Positions 48,863 to 57,268 of a DNA stretch of 64,000 nucleotides are shown here, piece after piece. The notes under the pieces are model-generated. The model was not told the origin of the DNA. It saw only the letters and a program-made list of their open reading frames with translations, and made no database searches. Origin of the DNA: Streptomyces sp. NBC_00490. Its GTDB lineage: Bacteria; Actinomycetota; Actinomycetes; Streptomycetales; Streptomycetaceae. The stretch covers positions 2,170,001 to 2,234,000 of the forward strand of contig NZ_CP107869.1 of the NCBI RefSeq assembly GCF_036013645.1, written 5' to 3'. The position numbers and the translations under genes are program-made. The stretch's first letter is position 1, and the number at the start of each line of letters is the position of its first letter.

Positions 48863-49494
48863 TGCTGATCCACCCCTGGGACGCGCCCCACGACGACGCC
48901 GAATGGCAACAGTGGCTGGCCGTGCACGACTTCGGCACGTTGGTCGTCAACGGCCTGGACGGCGAGCCGCCGTACGCCCAGCCGCTGCACTTCACCTACG
49001 ACGCCGCCGACGGAGTGGTCCTGACGCATCTGGCCCGGCCGAACCCGATGTGGCCCGCGCTGCTGGCGGACCCGGAGGTCGTGCTGAGCGTGGTCGACGA
49101 CTACGCGTACATCCCCGGCCCCTGGCAGGCGCCCCCGGACAGCCCACCCGAACACGGCACACCGACCAGCTTCTACGCGGCGGTCCAACTCCGTTGCCGG
49201 GCCCATGTCGTGGACGACCCGGCGGAGAAGGCGGCGCTGCTCAACCGCCAGGTCGGCCACTTCCAGCCGGAAGGCGGCTCCGCCGAGGCGGCGGTCGGCG
49301 AGGCACCGTACGGCCGGCTGCTGTCCGGTCTGCGAGGTGTGCGGCTCGAAGTCACCGGTGTACGCGCGAAGTTCAAATATGCGAACCATCGGACGCCGGA
49401 GGTGCAGGACCGGATCGTGGAGGGGCTGACGGAACGGTCGGAGCCGGGTGACGCGGCGGCGCGCGAGCATCTGCTGCGCCGCCGCGGAGTCTGA
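48862..49494 (+). CDS. PaiB-family FMN-binding protein
   Basis: A 210-residue protein of the PaiB/FMN-binding negative regulator family, a split-barrel flavin protein. HFTYDAADGVVLTHLARPNPMW near 43-64 and VVDDYAYIPGPWQ near 77-89 match the PaiB blocks, and GTPTSFYAAVQLRCRAHVVDD follows. In Bacillus PaiB represses sporulation and degradative enzyme genes; many members are of unknown function. The ATG overlaps the upstream stop by one base, giving a two-gene operon. A hairpin terminator follows. Confidence 0.87.
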   Translation: MLIHPWDAPHDDAEWQQWLAVHDFGTLVVNGLDGEPPYAQPLHFTYDAADGVVLTHLARPNPMWPALLADPEVVLSVVDDYAYIPGPWQAPPDSPPEHGTPTSFYAAVQLRCRAHVVDDPAEKAALLNRQVGHFQPEGGSAEAAVGEAPYGRLLSGLRGVRLEVTGVRAKFKYANHRTPEVQDRIVEGLTERSEPGDAAAREHLLRRRGV

Positions 49495-49500
49495 GCGAAA

Positions 49501-49526
49501 GGGCCCTCACCACCGGGCGAGGGCCC
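49501..49526. terminator. Terminator between PaiB and DMT genes
   Basis: GGGCCCTC (49501-49508) pairs with GAGGGCCC (49519-49526), 10-base loop, between convergent stops at 49494 and 49534. Confidence 0.75.
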
Positions 49527-49533
49527 CTCGGCG

Positions 49534-50469
49534 TCAGACCGCCGGCCGTCGCGCTCCGCGCGCCTCCGTCACCGCGAGCCCCGTGACGGCCCCGAGCATG
49601 AGCAGAGTGCCGGCGAGGGTCGGCATCGTCAGCCGCTCGCCGAGCAGGACGACGGCGAGCGCCGCCGCGCCGACCGGTTCGAGCAGCATGATCACGGACA
49701 CGGTGGCAGAGCGTACGGCGGCCGCGCCCGCGAAGTAGAGGCCGTAGGCGAGGGCCGTGGGGACGGCCGCGAGGTAGGCCAGCAGCCAGAGCAGCAGACC
49801 GGGCCGCGCGGTGTGCGGCACCAGGCCCTCGGCCAGGGCGAACGGCAGCAGCAGCACGCTGGTGACGGCGAACACCCCGACGGACGTACGGGCGGCGTCC
49901 GCCCCGCCGTCACGCCCCCAGCGGCGCGTGAGCAGCGTCATCGACGACCCTCCGGCCGCAGACACCAGCGCGAGCAGCACGCCCGACGGACGGACGGCCG
50001 AACCCTCGCCGCCGAGCGTCAGCACCCCGAGCCCGGCGAGCGCGCCGGCGACGGCGACGGCCCCGCCCCACCCGAGCCGCTCCCCCAGGGTCAGTCGTGC
50101 GCCGAGCGCGACGAGGACGGGACCCGCGCCGAGCGTGACGACCGTGGCCACGGCAAGCCCGGTGGAGTCCACCGCCGCGAAATAGCCGGTCTGGAACACG
50201 GCGAGCCCGAGGCCCGTGGCACCCGCCCGCAGCGCCCTGCGACGGAACGGTTCCCGTACGGCGGTCAGGGGCCGCGGGCGCACCAGGCGTACGGCGGTGA
50301 GCAGGACGAGTCCGGACGCGCAGCGCCAGAAGGACAGGGCGACCGGTCCCAGGTCGCTGGCCCCGTAGGCCAGCGCGGCGACCGCGCCCGCGGTGCCCCA
50401 GGCGGCACCGGCGATGATCAGATAGAGAAGGCCTCGCCCGATGGGCAGGCCGGAAGCAGCATTCGACAC
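49534..50469 (-). CDS. EamA/DMT-family transporter
   Basis: A 311-residue ten-helix transporter with two EamA repeats. [23 protein letters not shown] starts the first; [24 protein letters not shown] is the conserved end of the second. The start is a GTG at 50469 with GGAGACGA six bases upstream. It lies downstream of another DMT gene in the same direction, but a 173-base structured gap separates them, so it may have its own promoter. The substrate is unknown. The two DMT genes are not close sequence duplicates. Confidence 0.87.
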   Translation of the reverse strand: MSNAASGLPIGRGLLYLIIAGAAWGTAGAVAALAYGASDLGPVALSFWRCASGLVLLTAVRLVRPRPLTAVREPFRRRALRAGATGLGLAVFQTGYFAAVDSTGLAVATVVTLGAGPVLVALGARLTLGERLGWGGAVAVAGALAGLGVLTLGGEGSAVRPSGVLLALVSAAGGSSMTLLTRRWGRDGGADAARTSVGVFAVTSVLLLPFALAEGLVPHTARPGLLLWLLAYLAAVPTALAYGLYFAGAAAVRSATVSVIMLLEPVGAAALAVVLLGERLTMPTLAGTLLMLGAVTGLAVTEARGARRPAV

Positions 50470-50642
50470 GTGTCGTCTCCGCAGACATGGAGAAGTGAGG
50501 AGCCCGGCTCAGCGGGATCCGTGGACTTCGTCCGCGGGCAGCACCGTTCCGCCCGGCGCACGGCCGGGCGTGATCTCCGGAGGGCCCGCCTCAGGCGGCG
50601 GGCGGCGCGAGGATGACGCGGTGGGAACGCATGATCGGCAGC
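50470..50642 (-). other. Structured 173-bp leader between two DMT genes
   Basis: On the minus strand, before the DMT start at 50469, lie CGCCCGG (50550-50556) paired with CCGGGCG (50564-50570) and a GCCCGCC...GGCGGCGGGC hairpin near 50583-50602. It could be a terminator for the upstream gene plus a 5' leader. I do not recognise a known riboswitch. Confidence 0.4.
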
Positions 50643-51641
50643 CTAGGAGGCGCTCGACCGGGCCGACAACTCCCTTTCCGGGCCACCGCTCGCCACCGGC
50701 TCCGGGGTGGGATGGGTGGGCGCCGAGGACTGCGCGATGAAGGCGCCGGCCAGGACGACCGCGCCGCCGATGATCTGCGGGGCGGACAGGTGCTCGCCGA
50801 GCAGGACCCAGGCCAGGACGGTCGCGATGACCGCTTCGAGGCAGGCGACGACGCCGGCGACCTGCGGGGAGAGGCGGCGCACGGAGACCACGCCGGTGAC
50901 GTAGGCGACGACCGTGGCGATCAGGACGATCCAGGACAGCAGCAGCGCGGCGGCGACCGGGGTGCCGTTCATGTCCCCGGCGCCGCCGAGGACGGACCAG
51001 TCCATCGTCCAGGGGCGGGCGACGACGGTGAGCACGGCGGCGCCGACGAGGAGGCCGTACGCGATGACGCCGAGCGGAGCGGGGGCGTCGGCACCGGAGT
51101 CGCTGCCCTGGTCGGACAGGACGAAGTAGCCGACCTGGCAGCAGGCGGCGCCCAGTGCCAGGAGCAGGCCCACGGCATCGAAGCTCAGCCCCGACCAGAC
51201 CTCCACGACACAGGCGAGCCCGCCGACCGCGAGGACCACCCCGAGCGCGGCGGCCCGCGTGACCGGCCGCCGCTGCACGAAGCGGACCCAGCCGAGGACG
51301 AGGGCGGGTGCGAGGTACTCGACGAGCAGCGCGACGCCCACGGGTATGCGGGAGATCGAGGCGAAGTAGAACGCCTGGACGCCGGCCACCCCCAGCAGTC
51401 CGAACCCGGCGAGCAGCGCGGGGCGGCTGCGCACCAGCGCACGGTGACGGACCGCGAGCGGCAGCATCACGAGCGCTGCGCCGGTCACGCGCAGCCACAC
51501 CACATGGAGCGGGTCCAGCCCCGCCTCGATCAGCGGCTTGGCCGCGACACCGGATCCTCCGAAGGCGACCGCCGACGCGAGCGCGAGCCCGAGCCCGATG
51601 CCCTTTCCGCGGTTGCCGCCCCTGCTGTCAGTCGTATGCAC
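50643..51641 (-). CDS. EamA/DMT-family transporter (RhtA-like)
   Basis: A 332-residue ten-helix transporter. GLGLALASAVAFGGSGVAAKPL begins the first EamA repeat and RLSPQVAGVVACLEAVIATVLAWVLLGE is the conserved motif of the second, closest to the threonine/homoserine exporter RhtA branch. The C-terminus is a Pro/Ser-rich tail. The start is an ATG at 51641. It runs in the same direction as the next DMT gene. No adjacent regulator is seen. Amino-acid export is possible but not shown. Confidence 0.85.
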   Translation of the reverse strand: MHTTDSRGGNRGKGIGLGLALASAVAFGGSGVAAKPLIEAGLDPLHVVWLRVTGAALVMLPLAVRHRALVRSRPALLAGFGLLGVAGVQAFYFASISRIPVGVALLVEYLAPALVLGWVRFVQRRPVTRAAALGVVLAVGGLACVVEVWSGLSFDAVGLLLALGAACCQVGYFVLSDQGSDSGADAPAPLGVIAYGLLVGAAVLTVVARPWTMDWSVLGGAGDMNGTPVAAALLLSWIVLIATVVAYVTGVVSVRRLSPQVAGVVACLEAVIATVLAWVLLGEHLSAPQIIGGAVVLAGAFIAQSSAPTHPTPEPVASGGPERELSARSSAS

Positions 51642-51787
51642 CGGCCCATGATGACAGGGGACGACAGGAGCGTCACCCCCGATGACACCTGTCTCAGCGG
51701 CTGGACCGGCACCACCGGGACAAGGGGGTGCCGCATGGGTGGGACGAGGGGTGACCGCGGGCAGGCCGAGGCAGTGCCGCGTCGAGC

Positions 51788-52354
51788 TCAGGAAGGGCTC
51801 TGCGCCCGGCTCTCGATCCGACCCAGGACCGCCCCCGCGTCGATGCCTGCGCGGGTGAGAACCTCGACGGCTCGGGCCTGCGGGTCGGCGACGAGGGCCG
51901 CCAGCAGGTCCGTCCCGTTCGCGCGGTCGGCGCCACGGCGGACGGCACGCTCACGGGCGTACTCCATCGCGTCCGCGGCCAGCGGCGAGAGGCCCTCCGC
52001 CTCGGGGACCACGGGGACCGGGCCGGAGTCCTCGACGCTGCCCTGCCAGCGCAGCCCGTAGCCGATGCTGCGCTGCACGAGATAGCCGAGCAGCCGCGCG
52101 AGCTGCGGGCCGTCCTCGAAGACGGTGCGCACCTCGGGGTCGTGCTCCAGGAGCGAGTGCAGCAGATGGGCCGTGTCGATCTGCCGGTCCCCGTCCCGGA
52201 CCGATCGGCGGCGCGCTCCGGAGACCACCGCCGCCAGCTCTTCGCCGAGCCTGGCATCGATGTCCGCGCGGTTGCTGCCCGGCTCGTTCACGGACTGCCG
52301 GGGGATACGGGGTGGCACATCCCCCACCTCATCAGCCACGCCGCCCCGGGTCAT
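51788..52354 (-). CDS. Clp N-terminal-domain protein
   Basis: A 188-residue protein related to the Clp_N repeat that binds substrates in ClpA/ClpC. Two repeats are seen: DTAHLLHSLLEHDPEVRTVFED near 60-81, and LSPLAADAMEYARERAVRRG followed by NGTDLLAALVADPQARAVEVL near 122-165. It lacks the ATPase domains, so it may be a stand-alone adaptor for a Clp protease. The ATG at 52354 is used; GTG codons downstream (for example 52291) are possible. It is monocistronic. Confidence 0.8.
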   Translation of the reverse strand: MTRGGVADEVGDVPPRIPRQSVNEPGSNRADIDARLGEELAAVVSGARRRSVRDGDRQIDTAHLLHSLLEHDPEVRTVFEDGPQLARLLGYLVQRSIGYGLRWQGSVEDSGPVPVVPEAEGLSPLAADAMEYARERAVRRGADRANGTDLLAALVADPQARAVEVLTRAGIDAGAVLGRIESRAQSPS

Positions 52355-52516
52355 CCCCGGAGGGAACCATTCTCGCGTCCCACACAGAGTGGACCCCGGT
52401 GGCCGGAATCTCCTCCTTACGGATGAGATCAGGCCGTTCACCGGGCGGCGGCGCGCGCCTGCTTGCCCCGCGCCCCGAACGCAACCACCCCGCTGTCCCG
52501 TTCGTCCAACACGGAC

Positions 52517-52705
52517 ATGGAGAGCAGGTTCTGGCTGGTGGCTCTGCCTGCCGTCGACGGCAGGCAGTACGTGTACCGGGTGTACGCCCCGGCGGACGCG
52601 CTGCTCGCCGACCTGTTCTGGGAGGCGTGGCACTGCCACGACGAGAGCGCCTTCCCGCGGGCGTGGGACCTGTTCGACGCGGCGGTGATACGGCTCGTCG
52701 CCTGA
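52517..52705 (+). CDS. Small hypothetical protein (62 aa)
   Basis: A 62-residue acidic, aromatic-rich protein (SRFWLVALPAVDGRQYVYRV, then LADLFWEAWHCHDES). Its codon thirds are GC-rich as in real genes here, and no overlapping alternative is better. No ribosome site is evident before the ATG at 52517; a longer reading begins at 52463. No family recognised. Confidence 0.55.
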   Translation: MESRFWLVALPAVDGRQYVYRVYAPADALLADLFWEAWHCHDESAFPRAWDLFDAAVIRLVA

Positions 52706-52737
52706 GCGGCACGGCCGGTCAGGGGCCTCCACACTTT

Positions 52738-52752
52738 CTGACGGTTCATCAG
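52738..52752. promoter_or_regulatory. CTGACG-N3-CATCAG palindrome upstream of SRPBCC gene
   Basis: CTGACGGTTCATCAG is palindromic over six bases each side with one mismatched pair, about 70 bp before the SRPBCC start. The pattern and the following TTGAATGTTTCAGG seem familiar from other Streptomyces promoters, but I cannot name the regulator. Confidence 0.45.
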
Positions 52753-52819
52753 CATTGAATGTTTCAGGCCCTGCGGCTACGTTCCGCGACACCGTAGCCC
52801 GATCCGAAGGGGTGGTCGC

Positions 52820-53248
52820 ATGGCCGAAGTCAGCGCCGAGGCACGCATCGAGGCACCGGCCGAGAAGGTGTGGGCGCAGCTCACGGACTGGCCCGCGTAC
52901 GGGGAGTGGAACGCCACCCACACCAGCTTCCCGCAGGGCGGCCCCACGGCCCTCGAAGTGGGCGCCACGTTCCAGGAGAACATGAAGCTGATGGGCTTCC
53001 CGGCCGAGGTCGAGTGGACCATCGAGGAGCTGGAGCCGGCCCGGGTGCTGGCCATCCGCGGCAAGGGCCCGATGGCGGTGACCGTCGCCAACCGCTACAC
53101 CCTCACCCCGGACGGCGACGCGACGACGGTCCGTATCGACGGCGAGTTCACGGGCGCCGCGGTGGCGCTGATGGCGGGCAAGCTCAAGGACTCGGCGACG
53201 GCCGCGCTCGACGAGTCGCTGCGCAAGCTGGCCGGGCTGGTGACCTGA
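52820..53248 (+). CDS. SRPBCC (START-like) family protein
   Basis: A 142-residue helix-grip protein. EARIEAPAEKVWAQLTDWPAYGEWN at 7-31 is the standard opening of polyketide cyclase/dehydrase-like and AHSA1-like proteins, and LDESLRKLAGLV is the C-terminal helix that closes the hydrophobic cavity. Such proteins bind lipids or aromatic ligands; no catalytic residues can be assigned. It is monocistronic, with a palindromic operator upstream and a strong terminator downstream. Confidence 0.85.
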   Translation: MAEVSAEARIEAPAEKVWAQLTDWPAYGEWNATHTSFPQGGPTALEVGATFQENMKLMGFPAEVEWTIEELEPARVLAIRGKGPMAVTVANRYTLTPDGDATTVRIDGEFTGAAVALMAGKLKDSATAALDESLRKLAGLVT

Positions 53249-53270
53249 CGGCGGCCGGCAGCGCACACGA

Positions 53271-53302
53271 AGGCGCCCCGCGGATCGCTCCGCGGGGCGC
53301 CT
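53271..53302. terminator. Strong bidirectional terminator
   Basis: AGGCGCCCCGCGG (53271-53283) and CCGCGGGGCGCCT (53290-53302) form a perfect 13-bp stem with a 6-base loop and a following TTT run, between convergent stops at 53248 and 53322. Confidence 0.92.
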
Positions 53303-53321
53303 TTTCACTGCTCTGTGACCG

Positions 53322-53945
53322 TCAGTCCTCGTCGGCGAGGATCAGGTACAGCTTCTTGCGGGCATCGGTGATGACCGCGAGGGCCTTCTCGCGCTGCTCC
53401 TTGCTGCCGGTCTTCCAGACCTGGCCGAAAGCCTCCATCAGCCCGAACCCGGCCTGACGGATCTCGTTCAGCGCCTCGAAGTCGACGCCGCGGGAGGCTT
53501 CCTCCCAGGGCGCGTCCGGGCCCTCCTCGGCCGCGGTGCGGCCCGCCTCGGTGAGCGCGAACAGCTTCTTGCCGCCCTCGCTCTCGCTGGCGATCAGGCC
53601 CTCGTCCTCCAGCAGCTGAAGGGTGGGGTACACCGAACCCGGGCTGGGCTTCCACGCCCCGCCGCTGCGTTCGGCGATCTCCTGGATCATCTCGTACCCG
53701 TGCATGGGCCGGTCCTTGAGCAGGGCCAGGATCGACGCACGTACATCGCCGCGCCGCGCCCTCCCCCTCGGTCCGCCACGCCCTCGAGGCCCCCAGGGGC
53801 CCGGGCCGCCGAAGCCGGGTCCGCCGAAACCACCGGGGCCGCCCGGCCCGAAGGGGCCGAAGGCACCACGCCGTCCGTCGAAGCCGCCTCGGCCGCCGCG
53901 CGGGCCGGGTCCACCGTGTCCACGTTCGAATCCATGGGAACGCAT
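53322..53945 (-). CDS. PadR-family regulator with Gly/Pro-rich N-terminal arm
   Basis: A 207-residue regulator. The first 65 residues are a Gly/Pro/Arg-rich arm (GRRGAFGPFGPGGPGGFGG), then the PadR winged helix: DVRASILALLKDRPMHGYEM, GGAWKPSPGSVYPTLQLLED and the wing EGGKKLFALTEAG. A C-terminal helical dimerisation domain follows. The ATG at 53945 has GGAG eight bases upstream. The arm is unusual in PadR proteins in general but occurs in actinobacteria. Inverted repeats in its promoter suggest autoregulation. Confidence 0.9.
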   Translation of the reverse strand: MRSHGFERGHGGPGPRGGRGGFDGRRGAFGPFGPGGPGGFGGPGFGGPGPWGPRGRGGPRGRARRGDVRASILALLKDRPMHGYEMIQEIAERSGGAWKPSPGSVYPTLQLLEDEGLIASESEGGKKLFALTEAGRTAAEEGPDAPWEEASRGVDFEALNEIRQAGFGLMEAFGQVWKTGSKEQREKALAVITDARKKLYLILADED

Positions 53946-53961
53946 CGCTACCACTCCATCC

Positions 53962-53997
53962 ATCGTTGATCTGTCGCGATGCGTCAACGATATATCG
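53962..53997. promoter_or_regulatory. Inverted repeats in the PadR promoter
   Basis: ATCGTTGA (53962-53969) and TCAACGAT (53984-53991) are perfect inverse copies with a 14-bp spacer; the second arm merges into CGATATATCG (53988-53997), a perfect 10-bp palindrome rich in A/T. PadR proteins typically bind such elements at their own promoters. Confidence 0.65.
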
Positions 53998-54159
53998 GAA
54001 TAGTTCGCATGACAAGCCTCTGTCGAAAGGCCTGGTCAACCGTTCGATTGAATCGCGGTTACCACGTCAGCGCGCCCCTCGCTCCGCCCGGCGGACGCGA
54101 ACACCCGCCGGCAACGGACAAGCTGCGTACGTCACCCCCCAGCAGAGAGGTCCCGCAGC

Positions 54160-55287
54160 ATGTCCAGCTTCCCCAGCAGGCGCCGTGTCCTCGCCACCGG
54201 CGCCGGTGCGGCCATCGGTATCGGCGCGCTCGGCGCCACCCCGGTCCAGGCCGCCGCCGCCTCGCGCACCACCGGATCCGAGGAGACCAGGACCCTCGAC
54301 GAGCTCTACAAGGCGGCCCTCGCGGAGGGCGGGAAGCTCGTCCTCTACGCCGGCGGGGACACCCCCACCCAGCAGGACTTCACCAAGGCCGCGTTCCTCA
54401 AGCGGTTCCCGGACATCGACCTGACCCTGGTCGTGGACTACAGCAAGTACCACGACGTCCGCGTCGACAACCAGCTCGCGACCGACACCCTCGTCCCCGA
54501 CGTCGTACAGCTGCAGACCCTCCAGGACTTCACGCGCTGGAAGGAGCAGGGCAGGCTCCTGCGGTACAAGCCGGCCGGGTTCTCCAAGGTGTACGACAAG
54601 TTCAAGGACCCGCAGGGCGCCTGGGTCGCCATCGGGGCGATCGGCTTCAGCTTCATGTACGACACCGCGGCGGCCGGCTCGGGCGCCCCGCGCACTCCGC
54701 TGGACCTGGTCGACCCGAAGTGGAAGGGCAGGATCGCCTCCTCCTACCCGCACGACGACGACGCGGTCCTCTACCTCTACTCGCTCTACGTCCAGAAGTA
54801 CGGCTGGGAGTGGGTGGCCAGGCTCGCCGCCCAGGACGTGCGCTTCGCGCGGGGCAGCAACTCCCCCGGCGACGCGGTCCGCGCCGGCACGCACGCGATC
54901 GGTATCGGCGGCTCGGGCGCCCCGCTCGCCTCCGGGCCCGTGAAGTGGGTCGCGCCGGAAGGCGCCCCGTTCATGGCCTGGGGCCAGCGCGCGGCGATCC
55001 TGAAGCAGGCCGCGAACCCGACCGCGGCCAAGCTGTACCTCAACTGGCAGTTGTCGCTCGCCACCCAGCAGGGGTCCTTCAACGGCTGGTCCGTACGTAC
55101 CGACGTCACTCCCCCGGCAGGCCTCAAGCAGGTCTGGGAGTACCCCGACGCACACGTCGACGGCTTCCCCCGCTTCATGGCCGACCGTGCCGCGATCGAG
55201 CGCTGGAAGCAGACCTTCGCCCTGTACTTCGGCGAGGTGAAGGGCGACCCCACGCCCGGCTGGCTCGGACTGCACCCCGGCGCGTAG
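54160..55287 (+). CDS. Tat-exported ABC substrate-binding protein (ferric-ion/family 1-like)
   Basis: A 375-residue extracytoplasmic binding protein. SRRRVLATGAGAAIGIGALG at 6-25 is a twin-arginine signal followed by a cleavage-like AxA region (PVQAAAA). The mature part (LDELYKAALAEGGKLVLYAGG; TQQDFTKAAFLKRFPDIDLT) matches Fe3+/spermidine-type solute-binding proteins. GRIASSYPHDDDAVLYLYSLY lies in the hinge region. No permease or ATPase is nearby, so it is an orphan component. Its ligand is unknown. It may relate to the two-component system directly downstream. Confidence 0.82.
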   Translation: MSSFPSRRRVLATGAGAAIGIGALGATPVQAAAASRTTGSEETRTLDELYKAALAEGGKLVLYAGGDTPTQQDFTKAAFLKRFPDIDLTLVVDYSKYHDVRVDNQLATDTLVPDVVQLQTLQDFTRWKEQGRLLRYKPAGFSKVYDKFKDPQGAWVAIGAIGFSFMYDTAAAGSGAPRTPLDLVDPKWKGRIASSYPHDDDAVLYLYSLYVQKYGWEWVARLAAQDVRFARGSNSPGDAVRAGTHAIGIGGSGAPLASGPVKWVAPEGAPFMAWGQRAAILKQAANPTAAKLYLNWQLSLATQQGSFNGWSVRTDVTPPAGLKQVWEYPDAHVDGFPRFMADRAAIERWKQTFALYFGEVKGDPTPGWLGLHPGA

Positions 55288-55305
55288 GGGCGGAGAGCCC
55301 GCCCC
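55287..55305 (+). terminator. Hairpin at the end of the binding-protein gene
   Basis: GGGGCGG (55287-55293) pairs with CCGCCCC (55299-55305) immediately at the stop codon. Short, but well placed. Confidence 0.5.
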
Positions 55306-55387
55306 AACCCTTCACATCGGTCATACAGCCCCCGGATAGACTCGGACGCCCTGTCCAAGTGGATCAGTGAGTCCAAGGGGATCTGCC

Positions 55388-56611
55388 GTGACCGACCGCG
55401 TTCCCGTCCGCGGCACCAGACACGCCCTGGAACACGCCCCGCACTTCGTGTTCTTCCTGGTCGTCGGCGCGGCCGCCGTACGGCTCGTCGATCTCAACAG
55501 CCCGCTGTGCTGGCACATGGTCAGCCTCAGCGGGCTGCTGGCCGTGGTGTACGGAGCGGGTCTGGGCCTGTGGAGCCGGCTCGGCCCCGCCCTCCGGCTC
55601 GCCTGGATCACGACTCTGCTCGGTCTGTGGGGCTCCCTCCTGTTCCTCGTCGAGGCGCCGGTGACCTGGGCGTACGCCTGGTGCGGCATACCGCTGGCGT
55701 GCGCGGCCTTGCGGGCACTGGGGAAGCGGGCGGCGCTGGTCGCGGTGGCCGCGATCTCCGGCGTACTGGCCTGGCGACTGGTCGGCTCGACCGGCCGGTT
55801 CGACATGGAGATGGCGCTGGTCCCGGTCACGGCGGTCTGGGGCACCGTGGCCCTCTACCGGACGCAGCAGCGAGACGCCGCCGAACGCCAGCGCCTCCTC
55901 GACGAGTTGCGGAGCACCCGCGACATCCTCGCCGAACAGCAGCGCCGGGCAGGCGTGCTGGCCGAACGCACCCGGATCGCCCGCGACCTGCACGACACGC
56001 TGGCCCAGGAACTCGCGGGCAGCCTGATGCTGCTCCAGGCGGCCGAGCGGGACTGGGACCGGCGGCCGGACGCGGCCCGTGCCCGGGTGCGCGCGGTGGC
56101 CGACGGCCTGGACGGCAATCTCGCCGAGACCCGCCGGATCATCCACGACCTCACCCCGTCCGCCGTCGCCGAGGAAGGGCTCGAGGGCTCGCTGCGGCTG
56201 CTGTGCGCCCAGGCGGAGCAGGAGGGGCCGGCCGCCCAGGTGCGGTTCCGGTCCGCGGGCGAGCCCCGGCCCGTCCTGGACGAGCAGGCGGCCGCGACCC
56301 TCTTCCGGGTCGCGCAGGGCACGCTGGCCAATGTCCGCGAGCACGCGCGCGCGGTGAACGTCCTGGTCACCCTGCACCACGAGGCGGACCGGATCGAACT
56401 CGACGTACAGGACGACGGAGTGGGCTTCGACCCCGCGGGCGCCGGGGCCCTCGCCCGCCCGACCCGCGGTTTCGGCCTGCCCGCCGCCCGCGCCCGGCTC
56501 CGCGAGTGCGGCGGCGACCTGCGGGTCACCAGCGCACCCGGCCGGGGCACCCGGGTCCGGGCCGTGCTGCCGGCGGCGGCTCCCCGGCTGACCCCGGCGA
56601 CCGTCGGATGA
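55388..56611 (+). CDS. Sensor histidine kinase, NarL/DesK-like (HisKA_3)
   Basis: A 407-residue membrane sensor kinase. About five membrane helices occupy residues 20-150, followed by a coiled segment. ARDLHDTLAQELAGSLMLLQ holds the phospho-accepting His202, and VQDDGVGFDP and GFGLPAARARLRECGGDLRV are the N and G boxes of the HATPase. The start is the GTG at 55388, seven bases after AAGGGG; a GTG at 55367 is an alternative. It overlaps the response regulator gene by ATGA. The stimulus is unknown; there is no extracellular domain, so sensing is probably within the membrane. Confidence 0.92.
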   Translation: MTDRVPVRGTRHALEHAPHFVFFLVVGAAAVRLVDLNSPLCWHMVSLSGLLAVVYGAGLGLWSRLGPALRLAWITTLLGLWGSLLFLVEAPVTWAYAWCGIPLACAALRALGKRAALVAVAAISGVLAWRLVGSTGRFDMEMALVPVTAVWGTVALYRTQQRDAAERQRLLDELRSTRDILAEQQRRAGVLAERTRIARDLHDTLAQELAGSLMLLQAAERDWDRRPDAARARVRAVADGLDGNLAETRRIIHDLTPSAVAEEGLEGSLRLLCAQAEQEGPAAQVRFRSAGEPRPVLDEQAAATLFRVAQGTLANVREHARAVNVLVTLHHEADRIELDVQDDGVGFDPAGAGALARPTRGFGLPAARARLRECGGDLRVTSAPGRGTRVRAVLPAAAPRLTPATVG

Positions 56612-57240
56612 CCGTACGGCTGGTGATCGCGGACGATCACGCCGTCGTCCGCGCCGGGCTGCGGGCCCTGTTGGACGGGGAACCGGATCTCGAGGTGATC
56701 GCGGAGACGGGCAGCGGCGAGGAGGCCGTCCGTCTCGCCGCGGAGCTGAAGCCGGACGTCGTGCTGATGGACCTCCGGTTCGCGGGTTCCGCTGTCGACG
56801 GCATCGAGGCGGTCCGCCGGTTGAGCGTCGAGGCCCCGGCCGTGCCCGCGCTGATGCTGACGAGCTTCTCCGGGCGGACCGACGTCGTGCGGGCCCTGGA
56901 GGCGGGCGCCCGCGGATACGTGCTCAAGGCCGGGCCGCCCGAGGAGCTCTTCCGGGCGGTCCGTGGCGCCGCCGCCGGCGCCCTGGCCCTCGCCCCCGAG
57001 GTCGTCGGCGAACTCGTCGGCCAGGTGGTCAGCCCCGACGTGGCTCTCACCGGGCGCGAGGTCGAGGTCGTACGGCTGGCGGCGGAGGGGCTGAGCAACC
57101 GGGCCATCGCCCAGGCCCTGTTCCTCAGCGAGGCGACCGTCAAGACCCACCTGGTGCGCGTCTACCGCAAGCTGAGGGTGGAGAACCGCGCGGCAGCCGT
57201 GACGGAGGCCGCGCGCCGGGGACTCATCCAGCTCGACTGA
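56608..57240 (+). CDS. NarL/FixJ-family response regulator
   Basis: A 210-residue regulator: receiver domain with phospho-acceptor Asp55 (VVLMDLRF), acidic pair at 9-10 (IADDHAVVRAGLR) and conserved Lys in YVLKAGPPEE, then a LuxR-type helix-turn-helix (LTGREVEVVRLAAEGLSNRA, SEATVKTHLVRVYRKL). It is coupled to the sensor kinase by an ATGA overlap. The likely targets are the flanking transporters or its own operon; no binding site can be named from sequence. Confidence 0.93.
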   Translation: MTVRLVIADDHAVVRAGLRALLDGEPDLEVIAETGSGEEAVRLAAELKPDVVLMDLRFAGSAVDGIEAVRRLSVEAPAVPALMLTSFSGRTDVVRALEAGARGYVLKAGPPEELFRAVRGAAAGALALAPEVVGELVGQVVSPDVALTGREVEVVRLAAEGLSNRAIAQALFLSEATVKTHLVRVYRKLRVENRAAAVTEAARRGLIQLD

Positions 57241-57268
57241 CAGCCCGACCGGACAGCCCGGCCTTCCC

